Numbered from the stretch's first letter, positions 35,416-43,927 are shown. The stretch is DNA of 64,000 nt from Thiocapsa sp. UBA6158 (GCF_002423035.1 NZ_DIUM01000005.1:1-64000), one strand, 5' to 3'. The notes: a model not told the origin generated them from the sequence alone. Translations and numbers: made by a program.

Positions 35416-37661
35416 TCGGCGCGGATGCCGCCGCCAAGCGCGCCGAATGGCTGCGCACGGAGATCGCCCGCCATAATGTCCGCTATTACGTCCTCGACGA
35501 TCCGCAGATCCCGGACGCCGAATACGATCGACTCTTCGCCGAGCTTCAAACCCTCGAATCCGCCTACCCGGACCTGAAGACGCCGGATTCGCCGACCCAG
35601 CGGGTCGGTGCCGCGCCGCTCTCCACCGTTGCTGCGGTTCGCCACCGTCTGCCCATGATCTCGCTCGCCAACGCCATGAGCGATGGGGAGCTGGTCGAGT
35701 TCGACCGTCGCGTCTCCGCCGCCTTGCCGGGTACCGATCCGGTCCTCTACACCGCCGAGCCCAAGCTCGACGGGCTGGCTGTGAGCATCCGCTACGAGGC
35801 AGGTGCGTTGGTGCAGGCCGCGACCCGCGGCGACGGCTCGACCGGCGAGGATGTCACCGCGAACGTGCGCACCGTCAAGAGCGTGCCGCTGCGCCTGGTC
35901 GGCGAGGACTGGCCCGCGGTGCTCGAGGTGCGCGGCGAGGTCTATATGACACGCGAGGGGTTCGCGCGACTCAACCGAGATGCCGCCCAGCGGGGCGAGC
36001 GCGCCTTCGCCAATCCACGCAATGCGGCGGCTGGGAGCCTGCGTCAGCTCGATCCACGCGTCACAGCCACGCGTCCCTTGCGTTTCTGCTGCTATGGATG
36101 GGGCGCGCTCTCGCTCGACCCGGGCGAGAGTCAATACGCGATGCTGCAACGGCTCGCCGGCTGGGGCATCCCGATATCGAAGGAGCTGCATCAGGTCGAG
36201 GGAGCGGACGGCTGTCGTGCCTATTTCGACGACTTGGGTCGCCGCCGCGACGCGCTGCCCTACGAGATCGACGGCGTGGTCTTCAAGGTCGACCGGATCG
36301 CCGATCAGATCGGCCTGGGTGCGACCAGCCATCATCCGCGTTGGGCCATCGCACGCAAGTTCCCCGCCCGGGAGGAGCTGACGCTCGTCGAGGCGGTCGA
36401 GTTCCAGGTCGGACGTACCGGCGCCGTGACCCCGGTTGCCCGGTTGCAGCCCGTACAGGTCGGCGGTGTCACGGTGGCCAACGCCACCTTGCACAACATG
36501 GACGAGGTTCTCCGTAAGGATGTCCGAGCCGGCGATACCGTCGTCATCCGACGTGCGGGCGACGTGATTCCCGAGGTCGTGAGCGTCTTGCTCGAACGCA
36601 GGCCACCCGATGCGGTACCGGTCGAGATGCCGGCCCGCTGTCCCGTGTGCGGGTCCGACGTGCTGCGCCCACCGGGCGAGGTGGTGGCACGCTGTACCGG
36701 CGGTCTCTATTGTCCCGCGCAGCGCAAGCAGGCGATCCGGCATTTCGCCTCGCGTCGCGCCATGGATATCGAAGGTCTCGGCGAGCGGCTGATCGAGCAG
36801 CTCGTCGATCTGGGGTTGGTTCGCGAGCCCGCCGATCTGTATCGGCTGACCGCGGAGCAGCTCGTCGGCCTCGAGCGTATGGGCGAGAAGTCCGCGGCCA
36901 ATCTGATCGACGCTCTGGAGCGCAGCAAGTCCACGAGCTTTGCGCGCTTTATCTTCGCACTCGGGATTCCGGATGTCGGCGAGACGACCGCGCAGGCGTT
37001 GGCCGAGCGGTTCAGCGGGATCGCCGAGCTTGCGCGGACGCGTGAAGCGGATTTCGTCCGCGATCGAGGCGTGAAGGGTGTGGGTCGAGACACCGCGACC
37101 GCGCTGCATCGCTTCCTGATCGCGCATCCGGGGATCGAGGCGCAGGGCGACCTTGCGCATTGGTTGGCGGGGCTCAAACTCCCGGGTCTGACCCGGGCAC
37201 GTGCACGGGCGTTGGCGGGGCACTTCGAGGATCTCGCCGCACTTCGCACGGCGGAGCTCGAAGACCTCTACCTCAACAGCACGCGGCTGGTGGAAGGGGT
37301 CGGCCCCGTGGTGGCGGCGGAGATTGCGGGCTTCTTCGCTCAAGGGCACAATCGCGAGGCGATCGAGCGGTTGCTCGAGGCCGGAATCCACTGGCCCGAC
37401 CCGTCCGCTCCTGCGCAGACCTCTCATGCGCTGCCCCTCGCGGGCAAGACGGTGGTGATCACCGGCACACTGAGCCGGCCACGCGAGGAGATCGCCGCCC
37501 GGTTGCAGGACGCCGGTGCAAAGGTGACGAACAGCGTCTCTAAGAAGACGGATTATCTGATTGCGGGCGAGGCGGCGGGCTCCAAGCTCGAGAAGGCGCA
37601 ATCACTCGGTGTTGCGATTCTCGACGAGGCTATGTTGAGCGCGCTGCTCGATCGCCCCTGA
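35391..37661 (+). CDS. ligA: NAD-dependent DNA ligase
   Basis: Seals nicks in DNA using NAD. The 756 residues comprise a Ia/adenylation domain with active Lys125 in AEPKLDGLAV, an OB fold, the Cys4 zinc finger (CPVCGSDV ... CTGGLYCPAQ), HhH motifs and a C-terminal BRCT domain (LAGKTVVITGTLSRPREEIA). It is longer than the roughly 670 residues of E. coli LigA because of an insertion of about 70 residues in the HhH region, between VKGVGRD and VEGVGPVVAAEIAGFF. The ATG at 35391 overlaps zipA by 25 bp; a TTG at 35413 is an alternative start. Confidence 0.96.
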   Translation: MGTHGGALIGADAAAKRAEWLRTEIARHNVRYYVLDDPQIPDAEYDRLFAELQTLESAYPDLKTPDSPTQRVGAAPLSTVAAVRHRLPMISLANAMSDGELVEFDRRVSAALPGTDPVLYTAEPKLDGLAVSIRYEAGALVQAATRGDGSTGEDVTANVRTVKSVPLRLVGEDWPAVLEVRGEVYMTREGFARLNRDAAQRGERAFANPRNAAAGSLRQLDPRVTATRPLRFCCYGWGALSLDPGESQYAMLQRLAGWGIPISKELHQVEGADGCRAYFDDLGRRRDALPYEIDGVVFKVDRIADQIGLGATSHHPRWAIARKFPAREELTLVEAVEFQVGRTGAVTPVARLQPVQVGGVTVANATLHNMDEVLRKDVRAGDTVVIRRAGDVIPEVVSVLLERRPPDAVPVEMPARCPVCGSDVLRPPGEVVARCTGGLYCPAQRKQAIRHFASRRAMDIEGLGERLIEQLVDLGLVREPADLYRLTAEQLVGLERMGEKSAANLIDALERSKSTSFARFIFALGIPDVGETTAQALAERFSGIAELARTREADFVRDRGVKGVGRDTATALHRFLIAHPGIEAQGDLAHWLAGLKLPGLTRARARALAGHFEDLAALRTAELEDLYLNSTRLVEGVGPVVAAEIAGFFAQGHNREAIERLLEAGIHWPDPSAPAQTSHALPLAGKTVVITGTLSRPREEIAARLQDAGAKVTNSVSKKTDYLIAGEAAGSKLEKAQSLGVAILDEAMLSALLDRP

Positions 37662-37822
37662 TCCAAGCGACGTCCGAACGATGTCTGCGCGATACCGGAT
37701 GCTTCCGGGATCGCCCCAATGTCGCCGATTCGAACATCAGAGCGGTCGTCAGAACCGCATCGACAGCGATCGTCTGTATTCCGCGATCGAAACGCGTCTC
37801 TCCAGACTCTACGGGTTTCCCA

Positions 37823-38095
37823 ATGCATGAACTGAGCAAAGAGCAACAGATCCTGATCGCGATGCGCAAGACGCTCTCGGCGATCATCCGCGACGTCACC
37901 CCGCCGCCCGGGATGCGTCATCCGCTCTCCGAGCCGACCATCGAGGACGTGCGTCAGTGCCTCGGGCTGATCGCTGCCCGCGAGAAGGAGTTGGCGGACA
38001 CGCAGGGCCGCGGCGGCGAGCGCCCCTATTATGTCGACGAGCCCCCGGATACCCGCGTCGTGCCGATTGCCGGCATCAAAAAGCGCAAGGAGTGA
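37823..38095 (+). CDS. Conserved-looking small hypothetical protein
   Basis: A 90-residue cytosolic protein (MHELSKEQQILIAMRKTLSA ...) with a helical N-terminal half and the C-terminal segment PYYVDEPPDTRVVPIAGIKK. No family recognised. It is followed after 4 bp by the carbonic-anhydrase homologue, whose AAGGAG ribosome-binding site overlaps its last codons, so the two are translationally linked. A role in ligA or carbonic-anhydrase function cannot be inferred. Confidence 0.75.
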   Translation: MHELSKEQQILIAMRKTLSAIIRDVTPPPGMRHPLSEPTIEDVRQCLGLIAAREKELADTQGRGGERPYYVDEPPDTRVVPIAGIKKRKE

Positions 38096-38099
38096 TGCG

Positions 38100-38930
38100 A
38101 TGTCATACACCCGCCCGCAGAACCCGGGTCGCCCGGAGAATCCCTCCTCTGCCGGACGACGGCGTCTCGTCGCGTTGGCGTTGTGCCTGGTTGCGGCCGG
38201 GATGTGCCGAGATGCCGTCGCGAACGATCCGGCGACCACGCGGGCACCCGCGTGGTCCTACTCGGGGGTCGCGGGTCCGGACCAATGGGGCGATCTCGGG
38301 GGTGAGTACGAGACCTGCGCCCGGGGCGAGCTTCAATCGCCGATCGATATCGTCGAGACCCAACGCGTGAGCTATACGCCTCTGCTCTTCCGTTATCGAT
38401 CGCAGCTCCTGGAGGCCGAGAATACCGGCCGCGGAGTCCGTCTGATCTCCCCCCCCGGCAGCGCGCTCGTGGTCCGGGGTCAAGCCTACGACCTCGTCGA
38501 GTTCAGCTTCCACGTTCCCGGTCTGCATGGTTTCGAGGGCGTTGCCGCGGAGGCCGAGATCCACATGCTGCATCGCGACGGGCAGGGCGGTTACGCCGTC
38601 GTCGCCGTACCGCTGCGGGCCGGCGAGCGCGAAAATCGGATTCTGGATCGGATCCTGGAGTATTTGCCGACCCAGCCCGGAGAGCGGGTGCGGCAGCGTC
38701 AGGTGGGAATCAACCCGCTTTTCCTGCTGCCGGTGGATCGCAGCTATTACAGATATACAGGCTCGCTCGTGACCCCACCATGCACCGAGCCGGTGCTTTG
38801 GTTCGTCTTTCGCGAGCCGCTCGAGGTGAGCGCCGATCAGATCCAGCGTATCGCCCGGGCAACGGGGACGAACGCACGCCCCATCCAGCCTTTGAACGGC
38901 CGTCCGGTCTTCTCGCTTTTCCGCTATTAA
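38100..38930 (+). CDS. Alpha-carbonic anhydrase homologue lacking a zinc-ligand His
   Basis: A 276-residue exported alpha-carbonic anhydrase fold protein. Signal peptide RRRLVALALCLVAAGMCRDAVA; family segments ETCARGELQSPIDIVET, AEIHMLHRDG and YTGSLVTPPCTEPVLWFVF. The zinc triad of human CA II (His94, His96, His119) corresponds here to Ser136, His138 and His155: FxFH is read as FSFH (codons TTC AGC TTC CAC, 38502-38513). With one ligand lost, activity is doubtful; vertebrate CA-related proteins show comparable loss. The ATG at 38100 follows AAGGAG. The TAA stop lies in a repeat-element end. Confidence 0.9.
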   Translation: MSYTRPQNPGRPENPSSAGRRRLVALALCLVAAGMCRDAVANDPATTRAPAWSYSGVAGPDQWGDLGGEYETCARGELQSPIDIVETQRVSYTPLLFRYRSQLLEAENTGRGVRLISPPGSALVVRGQAYDLVEFSFHVPGLHGFEGVAAEAEIHMLHRDGQGGYAVVAVPLRAGERENRILDRILEYLPTQPGERVRQRQVGINPLFLLPVDRSYYRYTGSLVTPPCTEPVLWFVFREPLEVSADQIQRIARATGTNARPIQPLNGRPVFSLFRY

Positions 38931-38990
38931 ACCGCGCCCGGCGCAGTATGCGAGGTTTTTGGATGGGACTGGCGTGTCGATGCGGTGAAA
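38927..38990. repeat. Shortened or decayed TIR element
   Basis: Left end TTAAACCGCGCC (38927-38938), containing the stop codon of the carbonic-anhydrase gene. It continues as the copies at 2647-2573 and 42917-42843 do: CGG hairpin, TATGCGAG, GTTTTTGGATGG. A weak right end GATGCGGTGAAA (38979-38990) leaves 40 bp inside, shorter than the usual 63. Probably a copy with an internal deletion or a lost right end. Confidence 0.6.
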
Positions 38991-39039
38991 CAGTTGCGTG
39001 TATGCCGACGTGCAAGCCGGCGGAGGGACAACGGGGGCA

Positions 39040-39059
39040 GGGGCGACTTTAGTCGCCCC
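39040..39059. terminator. Hairpin between convergent genes
   Basis: GGGGCGAC TTTA GTCGCCCC, perfect 8-bp arms with a 4-nt loop, between the carbonic-anhydrase gene and the convergent ppiC-type gene; it could terminate both. A related hairpin with the same preceding GGGACAACG occurs at 60632-60647, so it is also a small repeat family. Confidence 0.5.
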
Positions 39060-39117
39060 TGGATGTCTTGCAGCCACGCGCGGTCGTGAGGCTTGTGGAC
39101 GGAAATCGCCCGCAGCC

Positions 39118-39996
39118 TTACTCGGACCCTTCCGCCGCGGCCTCGTCGGTCGCCTTGATCTTCACGACCTCCTCGTTGAGCTCCACCATAGCGCCGTCAC
39201 GCATCTCGGCCAACGTCGCCGAAAGCTTTTGGCGCTTGAGCAGGGCCGTGAGCTGCTGCTTGGCATCCTCGAAGCTCGGGGGCTCGGCCTTGCGGGAGTC
39301 CTGAAGCTCGATGACATGCCATCCGAACTGAGTCTGGACGGGCGTTTTCGTATAGGTGCCTTTCTCCATCGCGGCGACGGCCTCGGAGAAGGGGGCCACC
39401 ATCTGGTTGGCGTCGAACCATTCGAGCTCGCCGCCGTTCTTGCCGGTCGGTCCGAGCGAATGCTCTCGGGCCAGATCGCCGAAATCGGCGCCGCCGTCGA
39501 GCTTCTCGATCATGTTTTTCGCCTCTTCCTCGTCCTTGACGAGGATGTGGCGTGCCTTGTACTCGGTCTGGCTGGCGTTTTCCTTGACCTCCTCGTAAGC
39601 CTTCTTCAGCTCGTCTTCGGTTGGCTCGATCTCCTCGGCCATCGAGGCCAGTACGGCATTGGAGAGGATCTTCATGCGCTGCAGCTCGATCGCGACCCCA
39701 ACGTCGGGGTCTTGCTCCAGATTGCGCCGAGCGGCCTCCTGGGAGGCAACCACCAGGCTCATGAAGTCGTTGAAGGCCTGCTCTTGAAGCTCGGGCGAAT
39801 TCTGGCCCTGACTTTGCTGCAGGCGCTCCAGGAAGAAGAGACGGAAGAGGTCGAGACCGTAGGGTGTGCCGTTGACCGTCGCGATCAGGACGTCTTCGCC
39901 CTGCGGTTGGGCCTCCGCGTCCTTGGCGTCCTCCGCCGCGGCTGCACCTGCGGCCAGCAGAGCACATAAGAGGAGGGGGATGCGAGTCGTCTTCAT
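39118..39996 (-). CDS. Periplasmic peptidyl-prolyl isomerase, PpiC type
   Basis: A 292-residue secreted parvulin-type isomerase that helps fold envelope proteins. Signal peptide MKTTRIPLLLCALLAAGAAA; N-terminal chaperone-like helices; parvulin domain about 155-250 with ARHILVKDEEEAKNMIEKL, HSLGPTGKNGGELEWF and QFGWHVIELQDSR. Acidic C-terminus. It is the last gene of the leftward run yciB-yciI-ppi, with a 118-bp gap after yciI. Clients are unknown. Confidence 0.92.
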   Translation of the reverse strand: MKTTRIPLLLCALLAAGAAAAEDAKDAEAQPQGEDVLIATVNGTPYGLDLFRLFFLERLQQSQGQNSPELQEQAFNDFMSLVVASQEAARRNLEQDPDVGVAIELQRMKILSNAVLASMAEEIEPTEDELKKAYEEVKENASQTEYKARHILVKDEEEAKNMIEKLDGGADFGDLAREHSLGPTGKNGGELEWFDANQMVAPFSEAVAAMEKGTYTKTPVQTQFGWHVIELQDSRKAEPPSFEDAKQQLTALLKRQKLSATLAEMRDGAMVELNEEVVKIKATDEAAAEGSE

Positions 39997-40114
39997 GATG
40001 ATGGTTTCCGTATGTTGGATTCATTGGCATCCGAGGATGCCGGCGATTTCAATGGGGAAAGACGGCAGGTGAGGGGGCTCGCCCGCCCGTTGCGAGCGGC
40101 GTCCGGATCGGGTC

Positions 40115-40417
40115 TCAGGTCGGAAATACCCGCTTGAAGGGTTTGACCTGCACCTCTCGGTAGACGCCGGCCGCGTTGTACGGATCCGCAGCCGCCCATT
40201 GCTCGGCTGAGGCCAGATCGGGGAATTCCGCGACGATGAGGGATCCCGAGAAGCCGGCGTCGCCGGGATCCGGGCTGTCGATCGCCGGGTGTGGTCCTGC
40301 GAGGATCAGGCGCCCCTCGGCTTGCAGGGCTTCCAGGCGCGCGAGATGGTCCGGCCGCGCGCCCAGGCGGGCCGCGAGACTCTTGTCGTGATCGACGGCG
40401 ATGATGGCGTACAGCAC
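40115..40417 (-). CDS. YciI family protein
   Basis: A 100-residue protein of the YciI-like ferredoxin-fold family, starting at GTG 40417 as MLYAIIAVDHDKSLAARLGA. The internal signature is RPDHLARLEALQAEGRLILA, and the catalytic-type His/Asp pattern (VDHD, PAID) is present. The GTG is one base after the yciB stop (TGAcGTG), showing coupling. A longer frame overlapping yciB was rejected. The biochemical function of YciI is not settled. Confidence 0.88.
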   Translation of the reverse strand: MLYAIIAVDHDKSLAARLGARPDHLARLEALQAEGRLILAGPHPAIDSPDPGDAGFSGSLIVAEFPDLASAEQWAAADPYNAAGVYREVQVKPFKRVFPT

Positions 40418-40418
40418 G

Positions 40419-41093
40419 TCAGTCGGCCTCCAGGGTCCGGGGTTCATCCTTCATGTGGCGCGACAGGTAGAAGGCCTGCGCAATCACGAACACGAGTGTC
40501 ATACCCATCATACCGAAGAGCTTGAAATTCACCCAGATGTCCTCGCGCGCTTGCGCATCGTTGCAGAGCGAGAGCAGGTCGCCGCCGAAGTGCTCGGAGC
40601 AGGCCGAGAGGTCGATATCCTGCAGACCCGAGGCGAGGATCAGCGCCTGTTGGGCACCGAAAAATCCGCTGCCGATATAGACCACGAAGAGATTGACGAG
40701 TCCGGTGACGAGAAAGAACCCGATCCACATCATGTTCAGACGCGTCCAAACCGCCGAGGGGATATCGATCGCCTTGCCCATCATCCGCTCGATGAGGGTT
40801 TGCTTCCCGATGAACTGGCTGCCGAGAAAGACGGCACCGAACAGCCAATTGACGATCGTCGGTTTCCACATGACGAAAATCGGGTCGCGCAGGGCGAGCG
40901 TGAGCCCGCCGAAGAGCACGAGCAACCCGAGCGTGACCAGCGGCATGGTCTCGACATGCCGACGCCGTATCCACGACCAGCCAACCAGGACGGCCGATGC
41001 GACGATCGCCACCCCGGTCGCGACGTAGATGCCTTCGAGCTTGTAGGCGGCGAAGAATAGGAGAATCGGAAAAAAGTCGACAAAGAGTTTCAT
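40419..41093 (-). CDS. yciB: Septation protein A / intracellular septation membrane protein
   Basis: A 224-residue integral inner-membrane protein of the YciB/IspA family, with about five to six transmembrane segments. It begins MKLFVDFFPILLFFAAYKLE, the strongly conserved start, and contains PTIVNWLFGAVFLGSQFIGK and WTRLNMMWIGFFLVTGLVNL. It is linked to cell envelope synthesis and septation in enterobacteria and Shigella. Slightly longer than E. coli YciB (179 residues) because of an insertion near 150-185 (QDIDLSACSEHFGGDLLSLC). First gene of the yciB-yciI-ppi run. Confidence 0.93.
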   Translation of the reverse strand: MKLFVDFFPILLFFAAYKLEGIYVATGVAIVASAVLVGWSWIRRRHVETMPLVTLGLLVLFGGLTLALRDPIFVMWKPTIVNWLFGAVFLGSQFIGKQTLIERMMGKAIDIPSAVWTRLNMMWIGFFLVTGLVNLFVVYIGSGFFGAQQALILASGLQDIDLSACSEHFGGDLLSLCNDAQAREDIWVNFKLFGMMGMTLVFVIAQAFYLSRHMKDEPRTLEAD

Positions 41094-41346
41094 GAGGCAG
41101 GGGTCGCCGATGCGGCATGCGTGATGATTCGGGATGATGCGTCCGGGCGGGAGCCGCGCGGTTCGACAGCGTGAAGCGGCGGCGGTTTCAACGCTGTCGC
41201 CCGGGGCGACGGTCGCCGTGACGGAGGCAGGGCTCGATCCCGCAGTCGTTGGTAATAGGATACGGGGATCGGGCGGGCAGGGCAAAGGCGTTTGGTCGGG
41301 TTGACGTGTATAGTTGCCTCCGGTTTCTGATCTCATTTGAAAGGGG

Positions 41347-42714
41347 ATGCGTCACGTGGAGACGATCGAGAGTTGGGTCGGTACGATCAACGGGTTCGTC
41401 TGGGGCCCTCCCATGCTGGTTCTCATCCTGGGAACCGGTCTCTTCCTGATGATCGGCTTGCGCTTGATGCCGCTGCTGAAGCTCGGGTTCGGTTTCCGCA
41501 TGCTGTGGGCCGGCCGGCATGCGCAGGGACAGGGCAACATCACGCCCTTTAATGCCTTGATGACGTCGCTCGCGGCGACCATCGGAACGGGCAACATCGC
41601 CGGAGTCGCCACGGCCATCGCGATCGGCGGCCCGGGCGCACTCTTCTGGATGTGGTGCACCGCACTCGTCGGCATGGCCACCAAGTATGCCGAGGGCGTC
41701 CTGGCGGTGAAATACCGCGAGGTTGACGAAAAGGGCAATTATGTCGGCGGCCCCATGTACTACATCAAGAACGGACTGGGTCGACGCTGGCTCTGGCTCG
41801 GCACCGCCTTCGCGATCTTCGGTGCGCTCGCGGGGTTCGGCATCGGGAACATGGTCCAGGCCAACTCGGTGTCGCACGCTATCAGCAGCAAGTTCGCGAT
41901 CCCGGATCTCTGGTCCGGTATCGCGATGGCCGTGATGGTCGGGTTGGTCCTGATCGGCGGTATTCGCTGGATCGCCCAAGTCGCCGGCAAGCTGGTGCCC
42001 TTCATGGCGATCGCCTATGTGATCGGCGGTCTCGTGGTGTTGGCCTTCAACATCGATCAGATTCCGCAAGCCATCTATCAGATCGTGCAGCACGCTTTCT
42101 CGCCGACGGCCGCCGCCGGCGGATTTGCAGGTGCAACCCTGATGCTGGGCATTCAGATGGGGGTGGCGCGGGGCATCTTCTCCAACGAGGCAGGCCTCGG
42201 CAGCGCCCCGATCGCGCATGCGGCGGCTCAGAGCAACGATCCGATCCAGCAAGGCACGGTCGCCATGCTCGGAACCTTTATCGATACCATCGTGATCTGC
42301 ACGATCACGGGCTTGGTGATCATGGTGACGGGCGAGTGGACGAGTGGGGAGACCGGCGCGAGCCTGTCGTCCGCGGCCTTCAGCGCCGGCCTGCCGTCGA
42401 TCGGCGGCTCTATCGTCACCTTCGGGCTGGCCCTCTTCGCCTTCACGACCATCCTGGGCTGGAGCGTCTACGGCGAACGCTGCATGGAATACCTGTTCGG
42501 TATCCATGCGATCGTTCCCTTTCGGTTGGTTTGGGTCGCGGTCATTCCGATCGGGGCGACGCTCGAGCTCGAGTTCATCTGGCTGGTCGCCGATACACTC
42601 AACGCCCTGATGGCGATTCCCAATCTGGTCGCGCTGCTCTTGCTCAGCCCGGTGGTCTTTCGGATGACACGTGAATATTTCGCGGATCCGATCAATCCAC
42701 GCGTCGTGACCTGA
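41347..42714 (+). CDS. Sodium:alanine symporter, AGCS family
   Basis: A 455-residue inner-membrane transporter that takes up alanine or glycine with sodium. About ten transmembrane segments. The family motif is NITPFNALMTSLAATIGTGN followed by IAGVATAIAIGGPGA; WSVYGERCMEYLFG lies near the C-terminus. The start is ATG 41347 after AAAGGGG. It sits on the opposite strand between yciB and bolA. Two repeat elements follow its stop. Confidence 0.94.
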   Translation: MRHVETIESWVGTINGFVWGPPMLVLILGTGLFLMIGLRLMPLLKLGFGFRMLWAGRHAQGQGNITPFNALMTSLAATIGTGNIAGVATAIAIGGPGALFWMWCTALVGMATKYAEGVLAVKYREVDEKGNYVGGPMYYIKNGLGRRWLWLGTAFAIFGALAGFGIGNMVQANSVSHAISSKFAIPDLWSGIAMAVMVGLVLIGGIRWIAQVAGKLVPFMAIAYVIGGLVVLAFNIDQIPQAIYQIVQHAFSPTAAAGGFAGATLMLGIQMGVARGIFSNEAGLGSAPIAHAAAQSNDPIQQGTVAMLGTFIDTIVICTITGLVIMVTGEWTSGETGASLSSAAFSAGLPSIGGSIVTFGLALFAFTTILGWSVYGERCMEYLFGIHAIVPFRLVWVAVIPIGATLELEFIWLVADTLNALMAIPNLVALLLLSPVVFRMTREYFADPINPRVVT

Positions 42715-42723
42715 GTGCCGGAT

Positions 42724-42809
42724 CCAAACCGCGTTCGGAGCGCGATGCTCGTTTTCCAGTGAGCTCGACGTTTGGTACATCCACAATGATTCGCGGAGGC
42801 GCGGTTTAA
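42724..42809. repeat. TIR-bounded element, 86 bp, first of a tandem pair
   Basis: Ends CCAAACCGCGTT (42724-42735) and GGCGCGGTTTAA (42798-42809); the central 8 bases AAACCGCG/CGCGGTTT are perfect, 8 of 12 overall, with 62 bp between. A 21-bp AT-rich spacer (42810-42830) resembling that at 21203-21221 leads to the next element. Confidence 0.68.
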
Positions 42810-42830
42810 AATGATCGATTTTTCAATAGT

Positions 42831-42917
42831 TTAAGCCGGTCAGACTCCAGCGGTCGTCAAGTCCGCCGGGGCCGGTCCCATCCAAAAACATCCCATACCG
42901 CGCCGGGCGCCGTTTAA
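42831..42917. repeat. TIR-bounded element, 87 bp, second of a tandem pair
   Basis: Left end TTAAGCCGGTCA (42831-42842, decayed) and right end GGCGCCGTTTAA (42906-42917), 63 bp between, 7 of 12 positions inverted. The interior 42843-42916 is nearly identical in layout to 2573-2646. The bolA stop TAA (42914-42916, reverse strand) is inside the right end. Confidence 0.72.
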
Positions 42918-43237
42918 TGCGACGCCGCCTTTGATCCACCTTGGCAGGGCGGTGACTCGGGTGCGACGCCGCCTTTGGCGAACCATTCCTCCGGGGTCCA
43001 GGTATGCAAGGCGATGGCGTGGAGTCCGCCTTCAAGCTCGCCGCTCAGGGCGCGATTGAGGAGACGGTGGCGGGCGACCAAGGTCTTGTCGGCGAAGGTC
43101 TCGCTGACCAACAGGATCTTGAAGTGGGATTCGGCACCGGTGGGCACCGAGTGCATGTGGCTTTCGTCGACGACCTCGAGATACATGGGGTCGAAGGTGT
43201 TCTTCAAGGTGTCTTCGATGCGTGATTTTCTGTTCAT
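42914..43237 (-). CDS. bolA: BolA/IbaG family protein
   Basis: A 107-residue BolA-family protein, a partner of monothiol glutaredoxins in iron-sulfur and iron homeostasis and a morphology regulator in E. coli. It starts MNRKSRIEDTLKNTFDPMYL and has the motif ESHFKILLVSETFADKTLVA followed by RHRLLNRAL, with HAIALHTWTPEEW near the end. ATG 43237 was chosen over an upstream in-frame start because homology begins there. The Cys- and Gly-rich tail (SPPCQGGSKAASH) runs to a stop supplied by a repeat element, so the last residues may not be ancestral. Confidence 0.9.
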   Translation of the reverse strand: MNRKSRIEDTLKNTFDPMYLEVVDESHMHSVPTGAESHFKILLVSETFADKTLVARHRLLNRALSGELEGGLHAIALHTWTPEEWFAKGGVAPESPPCQGGSKAASH

Positions 43238-43357
43238 CTGGGCTCCGGCTCGGATTGCCCTTGCGGGCATCTCCACAGCAGTTATGGCCCGTTCTGTGCC
43301 GAAACAAGCGTCGATGCCGGTGATGTGTCCGCGGTCGACCCGACCGGATTCCGACGT

Positions 43358-43927
43358 CTAACCGTGTTGTTCCGACAGGCGATCGACGATGGCTTGATGA
43401 CCGGCCTCGCGTGCGTGGTGCGCCGCCGAGCGCCCCGCGAAGTCCTCGAGTGTGCGGTCGGCGCCGTGGCGCAGCAGGATCTCGACGGTCGCGGCGTGGC
43501 CTTTGCCGGCGGTCCAGATCAAGGCCGTCCAGCCTTCGGTCTGCTCCTGGTGATCGATCATGGCGCCTTTGCGCAAGAGTAGATCGACGATCGGTGCGTG
43601 ATTGTTCGAGGCCGCCAGCATCATGGCCGTATAGCCGCCCTTGTCTTGGGCGTCGATGTCGGCACCGGCCTCGAGGAGGCGCTCCACGACATCGAGGTGC
43701 CCGTAAAGCGCGGCTTTCATGAGTGGTGTCCAGTCGCAGCTGTCGCGTACGTCGACCTTCGTCGACGGCTTCAGGAGCGCGTTCAAGGCGGAGAGATCAC
43801 CTCGCTCGGCAAGGTCGAGCAGTGCCGAGCCATCTGCTTCCCGGGTCGGGTCCGATTGGTGAAAGGCGGCGAAGGCGACGAGGATCGCGATCGCGACGAG
43901 GGCGAGGATGCGGATGAGGATGTTCAT
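43358..43927 (-). CDS. Membrane-anchored ankyrin-repeat protein
   Basis: A 189-residue protein with an N-terminal signal anchor (ILIRILALVAIAILVAFAAF) and about four ankyrin repeats (for example WTPLMKAALYGHLDVVERLL, YTAMMLAASNNHAPIVDLLL, WTALIWTAGKGHAATVEILL). The repeats are probably periplasmic and serve protein-protein contacts. Partner unknown. It lies upstream of bolA on the same strand with a gap of about 120 bp. The trkA gene is also leftward, but its stop lies 113 bp from this start. Confidence 0.9.
   Translation of the reverse strand: MNILIRILALVAIAILVAFAAFHQSDPTREADGSALLDLAERGDLSALNALLKPSTKVDVRDSCDWTPLMKAALYGHLDVVERLLEAGADIDAQDKGGYTAMMLAASNNHAPIVDLLLRKGAMIDHQEQTEGWTALIWTAGKGHAATVEILLRHGADRTLEDFAGRSAAHHAREAGHQAIVDRLSEQHG

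Noticed and set aside
41300..41315. TTGACG and TATAGT before the symporter gene as a promoter
   Set aside because: The two hexamers overlap in spacing (2 bp apart) and neither has a partner at 16-19 bp.
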